A stretch of 64,000 bases of DNA from Cyanobacteria bacterium UBA6446 (GTDB lineage Bacteria > Cyanobacteriota > Vampirovibrionia > Gastranaerophilales > Gastranaerophilaceae), in contig DJOE01000023.1 of NCBI GenBank assembly GCA_002438405.1, forward strand, positions 314,366-378,365, in the 5' to 3' direction. The notes under the pieces were generated by a model. It worked only from the letters and a program-made list of their open reading frames with translations. It was not told where the DNA came from and did no database searches. Both the position numbers and the translations under genes were made by a program. This document shows, in pieces, positions 58,460 to 64,000 of the stretch (its first letter is position 1; every line of letters starts with the position of its first letter).

Positions 58460-60719
58460 TAATATTTCCCCACTTTGAAATAGTGTTTGTAATTCTATTG
58501 TCGAATTTTTCTAAATATAAATATTTATTCAAAAATTCTAAATTTGATGTTTTTTTATTTAATAATTCTAAATTCGCAGAACTGCGAATTTTTTCATTAT
58601 TAAAATTAATATCACTTAAGTTACTAATAAGACTAACATTGGGATATTTTTTTAAAGATAAATTATACACACCTGATAATTTTTTGTAGGAATTATCAAC
58701 TAAATACACCTTTTTCCCTAAAAGAGTTGCAACAATACCAACATGTAATCTGTCTGTATATATAACATCAAATGTATTAATTGCCGATATAAATAACTCT
58801 GATAATATCTTAACTGCTGCCACACTTGTACATGATGAAGTTGAATATAAGGATAAATCAATATTACTTGGACTAGCTATAGATGCAGCCTTTTCTTTAT
58901 CATTTCTGAATATATAACCAACTCTTAATTTGTTAGCAATAATAGTTTTATTTAATAATGCTTTTTGAATATTTTTTTCAACAATTGAATAAGAATTATA
59001 AATATTTGTAAAAATTTCTAAAATAAATTCATCACCTATTGAATTTAAATTTTTTTCATATTGGTCATAACAACTACTATTAACATCTGTATTTAGTGTA
59101 AGAGCCATATCATCTGCCAAAATAAATTTTGCTTTTTTATTTTTTGAAATACAGTATTGATAACTATTATCCTCTCTACAAAAAACAATAAATCGTTCAT
59201 CAAAAATTTCTAATAAATCATCGCATTCATAAAAACTGGATGGCAGTATAACACACTTCTCAAGATTGTCTTTTTGAAAAATATTTAAGAAATTTTTATA
59301 ATACCAATATTTTACAAAAAGTCCACCACCGCCATATACAAGATTAAATTTTTCATGTACCGGAAGAAAAGAATTTTCTGAATCAATTATATTATACTTA
59401 AATTCTTTTAACATTTCATACTCAGCTTGAGCTATTATTACATCGCCGAGGTTTCCAGGATTAGGAATAAAATAAAAAGGGGAATTTAATTCTTGTAGAA
59501 CACCTAAAACTTTTTTATTAATTTTTTTATTGTAATTTATTTTATGGTATATATTATTATTTATACTATTTTTAATAGATAATAATACATTATTTATTAT
59601 TTCTTTCAATGAATTAAGTTCATTATTTTGTTCTTGGTTCCTGTAGTTTAGTTTTTTTGTTTTATTTTGTAATTTTTCATTTTCATTTTTTAAAAATCGT
59701 AATAATTGATTTTTTTTGCTAATTTTAATTTTGACTCCAAATATATTATATATTTTTTTATATTTATTTTTGAATACTGAAATATATTTTTTTGTTTCAA
59801 GCACAGAAAAATTATCTATAAAAGGATCTTTGTATTTATTTATATCTTCCTTTTTGTATTTTTTTAAATATTTTTTTGCTTCTTTTAAAAATCTGTGATG
59901 TTCTGCATTTAATTTTTGAGGGAAACTCATTGTTCTTTCCCAAAGTAGGCGAACAGAAACTTTTATCATCAATTTATTAGCAGCTTCCACTGTTAAGTTT
60001 TCCTGAAAAATTTTATTTATATAATCCAATATTTTAAAAACTTCAAATATTCTCGGAGAAACATCTTTCATTATAGAATCTATTCTTTGGTGACGATATA
60101 CATATAATGGTTCATTAACGTGGCTAACCTTTTGACATTTTAAAATATACTCATAATAAAAAGTATGATCCTCATATAATATATTTTCGAGATATCGCAT
60201 ATTATTTTCATTAATGATTTGTTTTTTATAAATTTTATTCCATGCGCTAGGCCAAATATTTGTAAAGTGTTCAAAATCATTTGGTAATAAGAACTGTTCA
60301 TATCCACTAATCGCAAGGTCATGAAAAGGCTTATATGGAGTCAACACACCCAAGTTATCCATTAGCATTACATCGCAAAATGCCATATCAGAATTATCCA
60401 AGGATATTTTTTTGTACAATTTTTCAACCATGTCAGGCATCATTTTGTCGTCAGTATCACAAAAAATTATATATTCCCCTGTTGCAGCATCCAAACCTGC
60501 ATTTCTAGCCCCACCCAAACCTCTATTTTTTTCATTATTTACTATTTTTATTCGCTTATCATTTTTTGCATAATTCTTAACAATAGTCATAGAATTATCC
60601 ATCGAAAAATCATTGACACATATTATTTCAAGATCTTTAAATGTTTGATTAAGAACGCTTTCCAAACATTCAGATATGTAGTCTTGCATATTATATATAG
60701 GTAATATTATTGAAATCAT
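58446..60719 (-). CDS. GT2 glycosyltransferase fused to polysaccharide pyruvyltransferase
   Basis: 757 residues. The N-terminal GT2 domain (residues 1-230) has MISIILPIYNMQDYISECL, VNDFSMDNS, RGLGGARNAGLD and the DxD in FCDTDDKMM. A Lys-rich middle follows. The C-terminal part (from about residue 415) has PNPGNLGDVIIAQAEYEML, LVYGGGGLFVKYWYY and a late YTDRLHVGIVATLLGKKVYLVDNSY, the pattern of CsaB-type pyruvyltransferases. It would add a sugar and a pyruvyl ketal to the surface glycan. ATG at 60719 follows GAGG. Confidence 0.85.
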   Translation of the reverse strand: MISIILPIYNMQDYISECLESVLNQTFKDLEIICVNDFSMDNSMTIVKNYAKNDKRIKIVNNEKNRGLGGARNAGLDAATGEYIIFCDTDDKMMPDMVEKLYKKISLDNSDMAFCDVMLMDNLGVLTPYKPFHDLAISGYEQFLLPNDFEHFTNIWPSAWNKIYKKQIINENNMRYLENILYEDHTFYYEYILKCQKVSHVNEPLYVYRHQRIDSIMKDVSPRIFEVFKILDYINKIFQENLTVEAANKLMIKVSVRLLWERTMSFPQKLNAEHHRFLKEAKKYLKKYKKEDINKYKDPFIDNFSVLETKKYISVFKNKYKKIYNIFGVKIKISKKNQLLRFLKNENEKLQNKTKKLNYRNQEQNNELNSLKEIINNVLLSIKNSINNNIYHKINYNKKINKKVLGVLQELNSPFYFIPNPGNLGDVIIAQAEYEMLKEFKYNIIDSENSFLPVHEKFNLVYGGGGLFVKYWYYKNFLNIFQKDNLEKCVILPSSFYECDDLLEIFDERFIVFCREDNSYQYCISKNKKAKFILADDMALTLNTDVNSSCYDQYEKNLNSIGDEFILEIFTNIYNSYSIVEKNIQKALLNKTIIANKLRVGYIFRNDKEKAASIASPSNIDLSLYSTSSCTSVAAVKILSELFISAINTFDVIYTDRLHVGIVATLLGKKVYLVDNSYKKLSGVYNLSLKKYPNVSLISNLSDINFNNEKIRSSANLELLNKKTSNLEFLNKYLYLEKFDNRITNTISKWGNINETD

Positions 60720-60770
60720 ATTGTTCCTCATTCTTCTTTTTAAGTTTTATAGACTTATAAACGATTGTTG

Positions 60771-62030
60771 TTAGAATATTTTATAATCTTGATAAATCTT
60801 TTCTATCAAATTAATGTATCTTTGAGCAAAAAGTTCTGGAGTATAGTTGTTTTTATATGCGTCTAAAACTTTATTAGATAACATATTTTTTTCGTTTTTT
60901 GTTTTATTCAAGAAATTTGTTAATTTATCTTCTAAATCTTTGGGAGTTCCGTCATACATAATAAGTGCATTTGTAAGCTCTTGAACTGACTTATTACCCC
61001 CCGTATTGCTTGCAATAACCGGAGTACCCGTAGACATAACCTCTAGTAAAATCAAATCAAAGTAAGTTCTTTTATTTGGCAAAATAAATACGTCTGCGAT
61101 TTTTAACAGTTCGGCGGGATTAATCCAGCCTAATTCTCGCCAGTTTTTATCATGTGGATAAGAAATTATATTGTTCGTTTTTCCACCAATAAGAAATATT
61201 GAATCTTTACGATTTTGTAAAATATTTTGTCCAACTTTTACTAAAACATCATAGCCTTTTATTTCATTGTGTCTTCCAATATAAACAATAATATTTTTAT
61301 CAATTGGAACATTAAATTGCTTTTTTAATAAATCTTTAGTTTTTGCTGTTTCTAATGCTTTTGCACCTGTTTGAAAGAATCTTACATCCTTATTTTTTAT
61401 CCAATCTTTAAATTCGGGGATAGTATCAAAATATGGTTCCATTGCTTCTTTGGATGGAAATATCAAAATATCTGATTCGCAAAAAGCTCTTTTTTCAATA
61501 TTTTGCCAAAGCTCTCTAAACTTTTGAGCTTTTCTCTTTGAGTAGCCCATTTCTAATATTAGATTATAATTTTCAGAAGAAGGAGCTTCCGGCATATGAG
61601 AAGTTAAGATAACTTTAACATCATTAATATTTTCTCGCTTTAAAGTGTTCAAGACTTTTAATGCATCAATTACATAATTGCAATGAACCATTTTTATATC
61701 TTCATTTTTTATTTTATCAATAACTTCATCTTGAATATATTGATTATCTATATCTTGTAAAAAACGAGCATAATTTTTGTACCACCTTTTTTCAGATTTA
61801 GATAGATAATTTGCACTTAAAAACTTCAATAGAGGTTTACTATTAATAAAATCTTTTATTTTTGATTTTTTATTATTAGTATTTTGTTTTTTCAGTGCCC
61901 ATAATTCTATTTCAAAATTTTCTGGATTTGGAATTCTATCTAAACCATATCTTAAATTTGCTAAGTACCCTGGAGGTCCTCCAGCACGTATATCTAAATT
62001 CCAATCATAATAAAGTAAATGTTTTAACAT
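60771..62030 (-). CDS. GT4-family glycosyltransferase
   Basis: 419 residues. The C-terminal half has NIIVYIGRHNEIKGYDVLV, LIGGKTNNIISYPHDKN, ADVFILPNKRTYFDLILLEVMSTGTPVIASNTGG: donor-binding E-x7-E type motif of GT4 enzymes. The start ATG at 62030 (MLKHLLYYDWN) follows AGAGGAT and overlaps the previous gene by seven bases; the frame is open further up inside that gene. Sugar specificity is not readable. Confidence 0.88.
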   Translation of the reverse strand: MLKHLLYYDWNLDIRAGGPPGYLANLRYGLDRIPNPENFEIELWALKKQNTNNKKSKIKDFINSKPLLKFLSANYLSKSEKRWYKNYARFLQDIDNQYIQDEVIDKIKNEDIKMVHCNYVIDALKVLNTLKRENINDVKVILTSHMPEAPSSENYNLILEMGYSKRKAQKFRELWQNIEKRAFCESDILIFPSKEAMEPYFDTIPEFKDWIKNKDVRFFQTGAKALETAKTKDLLKKQFNVPIDKNIIVYIGRHNEIKGYDVLVKVGQNILQNRKDSIFLIGGKTNNIISYPHDKNWRELGWINPAELLKIADVFILPNKRTYFDLILLEVMSTGTPVIASNTGGNKSVQELTNALIMYDGTPKDLEDKLTNFLNKTKNEKNMLSNKVLDAYKNNYTPELFAQRYINLIEKIYQDYKIF

Positions 62031-63439
62031 AAATCCTCTCCATAAATTTTTATAAGTTCTTCTGAATGCTTTGACATAGTTTTTAGTGGAACATGTTTTT
62101 CCCAATAATCATTTAATAACTTAGTATTATTATAAATTTCTAATAATTTAGAGATAAAATCTTGTTCATTTCCACCTTTAAATTTAAAAGCATTGCTAGT
62201 TGATAATTCACTTGCGCCACCAAAATCACTACATAAAATTGGAACACCACATGCCACCATTTCTATTGCTACTTGGGGCAAATTATCTTCCCATAAAACA
62301 GGAACTATACCTAAATTTACAGGACTTAGTATATTGTATAATTCTTTATGAGAATAACCATTGTGGATTATAACTTGATTAAAGTTGTCGAGTTTATTTT
62401 CTATATTTTTTTTGTGGATATTTTTAACTGCTAGAACCACATTAATATTAGAAGCAACTTTTTTGTTTATTTTCGATAAAGCATCAAGTAAAAAGAAATA
62501 ACCTTTATCCACTCTTTCATAACCAAGATAAGCGATTGTAAAAGGTTTAGTCTTAGTAGCCACAGAATGTCCTAATTCTTGCTCCGCAAATTTTGTACCG
62601 ATATATGATGTTACAACCTTTTGTTGGTCATAACCATGTTCTAGCATAATTTTTCGAACTCTATCCGAAACGGCTAGAACTTTATCAGCATATTTGTTTA
62701 TAATTTCTAAATTATGTTTTCTATATTCAACATAATCCATTGGATTCATTTTATCAAAAGAACCAATATATTTTAAACTTCTACCTTTAAAAAATTTGCT
62801 GAATAATTTAAATGGGAATCGTAAGAATTTTAAATTTCCTATATATTTATCATAATAGTAATATTTACAGCGTTTATAATATTCTTTTTTATTAGGAAGA
62901 ACTTCTGAACAATGTAAGCACTCATCACCTTTATTGTAATTGTGACAAATGCAGTTATTATGATTTTGAAAATACTGAACTAATGGACATATTGGAAGAT
63001 AATTGTGGATTGAAACAATAAATTTTGTTGTTGGATACTTTTCTTTTAACTTTAATACGTTTACAGAAATTCCTTCAATGTTATTAAAATGTATTACATC
63101 AAATGGACCATACTCTGATAAAAATTCATCAAAAATCTCATAAGAACCATTGTCTTCAATAAATTTTTTAGGATTCATATACATAGCAAATGCAGGTGCC
63201 ATGATTGAAGAATTGATAATTTCAAATGACTTACATTTATTTCCAAAAATATTTTTTGTATGTTTTATATATGTTTTGGTTTTCAGTGGATTATATTTCC
63301 AACCAGAACTTATAAAATAAATTTCATTATCAGTATTGTTAGTTAAGTAATCTATCAAATTCCTTTGATACACGTTTACTCCACCACCTTGATTTTTTTC
63401 ATTATCAAATTGTATCCAGTTATAATATAAAATTTTCAT
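62024..63439 (-). CDS. GT4-family glycosyltransferase with a Cys-rich insert
   Basis: 471 residues. Starts MKILYYNWIQFDNEKNQGGGVN, with the GGV acceptor loop. The C-terminal half has IAYLGYERVDKGYFFLLDAL, QVAIEMVACGVPILCSDFGGASELS. An insert near residues 160-190 carries clustered Cys and His (CICHNYNKGDECLHC) and could bind zinc. First intact gene of the polysaccharide operon. TAATG overlap with a broken frame upstream. Confidence 0.88.
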   Translation of the reverse strand: MKILYYNWIQFDNEKNQGGGVNVYQRNLIDYLTNNTDNEIYFISSGWKYNPLKTKTYIKHTKNIFGNKCKSFEIINSSIMAPAFAMYMNPKKFIEDNGSYEIFDEFLSEYGPFDVIHFNNIEGISVNVLKLKEKYPTTKFIVSIHNYLPICPLVQYFQNHNNCICHNYNKGDECLHCSEVLPNKKEYYKRCKYYYYDKYIGNLKFLRFPFKLFSKFFKGRSLKYIGSFDKMNPMDYVEYRKHNLEIINKYADKVLAVSDRVRKIMLEHGYDQQKVVTSYIGTKFAEQELGHSVATKTKPFTIAYLGYERVDKGYFFLLDALSKINKKVASNINVVLAVKNIHKKNIENKLDNFNQVIIHNGYSHKELYNILSPVNLGIVPVLWEDNLPQVAIEMVACGVPILCSDFGGASELSTSNAFKFKGGNEQDFISKLLEIYNNTKLLNDYWEKHVPLKTMSKHSEELIKIYGEDLC

Positions 63440-63588
63440 TAATCTATCTCCAATATCTGTTTTCCAAATAAAACAATACTTATTCTTTTCTTATTGAAAA
63501 TTTTAAAAATAACCCTATCATCTTGTAGGTCATTTATAGACTAGCCTTTACGACATACTAAACTTCCTAAGATTATTTTTAATTTCAT
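63439..63588 (-). pseudogene. Small frame with internal TAG, coupled to the GT4 gene
   Basis: A frame from ATG 63588 encodes MKLKIILGSLVCRKG, meets TAG at 63541, then runs open for 33 codons (SINDLQDDRVIFKIF ...) to TAA at 63439, where TAATG overlaps the GT4 start. The second stretch is coding-like. It is probably the remnant of a gene at the head of the operon. Confidence 0.4.
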
Positions 63589-63862
63589 AACTATTCTTTC
63601 AAACTAAATCAAATATTGTATTCTTTTGACTTAACTTAGTAATTTTACCTTACCACAAACTTTCAAAGAATTATAGTTTTATAAAAAAATGTTATCAATA
63701 TAGCAAAATAATCTACTGTCATCTTAACTCTTTTCATTTCGGCACTTTTTCTTAAATTTAAGGTAAAATATAATTACTTAAAAGACTTTTCAATTTCAGT
63801 AAAAATTTCTTCAAAAATATAATCTGTTAATTTAAGATACCGTTTTGCAAAGATTATTATGT
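63589..63862. other. AT-rich leader region of the polysaccharide operon
   Basis: Contains the operon promoter (63670-63698). Right of it are short decayed frames on the minus strand (about 63780-63860, ending IEKSFK). Nothing else is supported. Confidence 0.45.
63670..63698 (-). promoter_or_regulatory. Promoter of the polysaccharide operon
   Basis: TTGATA, 17-nt spacer, TATAAT on the minus strand. The predicted start is about 63663, leaving a leader of about 225 nt before the GT4 gene. Confidence 0.65.
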
Positions 63863-64000
63863 TCAGTATATATAAAAACATTTTATAGATAATAACATAA
63901 AAGAATTTATATCAAAATTGGGTAACTTAGACCGTTCAAGAAGTGTTTCAACCGTATTTAATGACTTTTTGACTTTGAGTTGTTGCTCCTTAGCACAAAC
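63863..64000 (-). CDS. C-terminal end of a gene running in from the right edge (partial)
   Basis: A 45-codon open frame on the minus strand enters from outside (VCAKEQQLKVKKSLN, TVETLLERSKLPNF) and stops at 63863. The first part looks coding; the end (CFYIY) does not. No family recognised. Confidence 0.3.
   Translation of the reverse strand, partial: VCAKEQQLKVKKSLNTVETLLERSKLPNFDINSFMLLSIKCFYIY

Noticed and set aside
1..64000. CRISPR array, prophage or complete insertion sequence
   Set aside because: No regularly spaced direct repeats, no phage structural genes and no transposase were seen anywhere in the window.
63863..64000. Transposase end at the right edge
   Set aside because: The partial frame has no DDE or Cys motifs; it is too short to name.

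Overview
This 64 kb window is chromosomal DNA from an AT-rich bacterium. Six prepilin-like genes carry almost the same class III signal (AFTLAEVLITLGIIG type). A two-protein type IV pilus ATPase/platform/secretin operon, an Mla-type lipid transporter and an efp-accB-accC operon are also present. Together these point to a gut Melainabacteria lineage (Gastranaerophilales, the non-photosynthetic relatives of Cyanobacteria). That placement is inferred from gene content; no rRNA is present.

Layout. 1-9.5 kb: housekeeping genes (fmt, aroH, yqeK-nadD, cysK, an aminotransferase, mlaFE), one prepilin gene, and at 6.4-6.65 kb a compact candidate type I toxin-antitoxin locus with a 24-residue hydrophobic peptide. 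9.5-10.5 kb: an acetyltransferase divergent from an XRE regulator. 10.9-18.9 kb: a large TPR protein and the pilus assembly operon (PilP-like, secretin, PilB, PilC). 19-26 kb: tRNA hydroxylation protein TrhP, YqeG, a 44-residue membrane peptide, a MATE exporter, a prepilin, ribosomal proteins L35 and L20, and FolC. 26-34 kb: three prepilin genes, each divergent from its own small XRE regulator, separated by accC-accB-efp and purB. 34-50 kb: HemW, MutS2, an acyl-CoA synthetase, a MarR-controlled exporter, a second exporter, an M20 peptidase, a fourth XRE-prepilin pair, tRNA-Pro, a small outer-membrane protein candidate and PnuC. 50-52.3 kb: an HNH remnant and an XRE plus RES-domain pair resembling a toxin-antitoxin or defence module. 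52.3-63.4 kb: a tightly overlapping surface-polysaccharide operon (two GT4 enzymes, a GT2-pyruvyltransferase fusion, a radical SAM protein, a deacetylase, a GT8-like/ABC exporter fusion, an acyltransferase and a frameshifted rfbA). The last 560 bases are AT-rich with a strong promoter and ORF remnants.

Three themes link the genes. First, surface structures: pilus machinery, many minor pilins and a polysaccharide cluster. Second, local switches: several prepilin genes seem to have private repressors with distinct operators lying over the divergent promoters. Third, leader structure: many genes have no Shine-Dalgarno sequence and instead a TATAAT-like box 6-7 nt before the ATG, which predicts leaderless mRNAs.

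The strongest candidates for something undescribed are the type I toxin-antitoxin-like locus (6.4-6.65 kb), the repeated XRE-prepilin modules, the GT8-ABC fusion with a lost DxD motif, and the XRE-RES pair.
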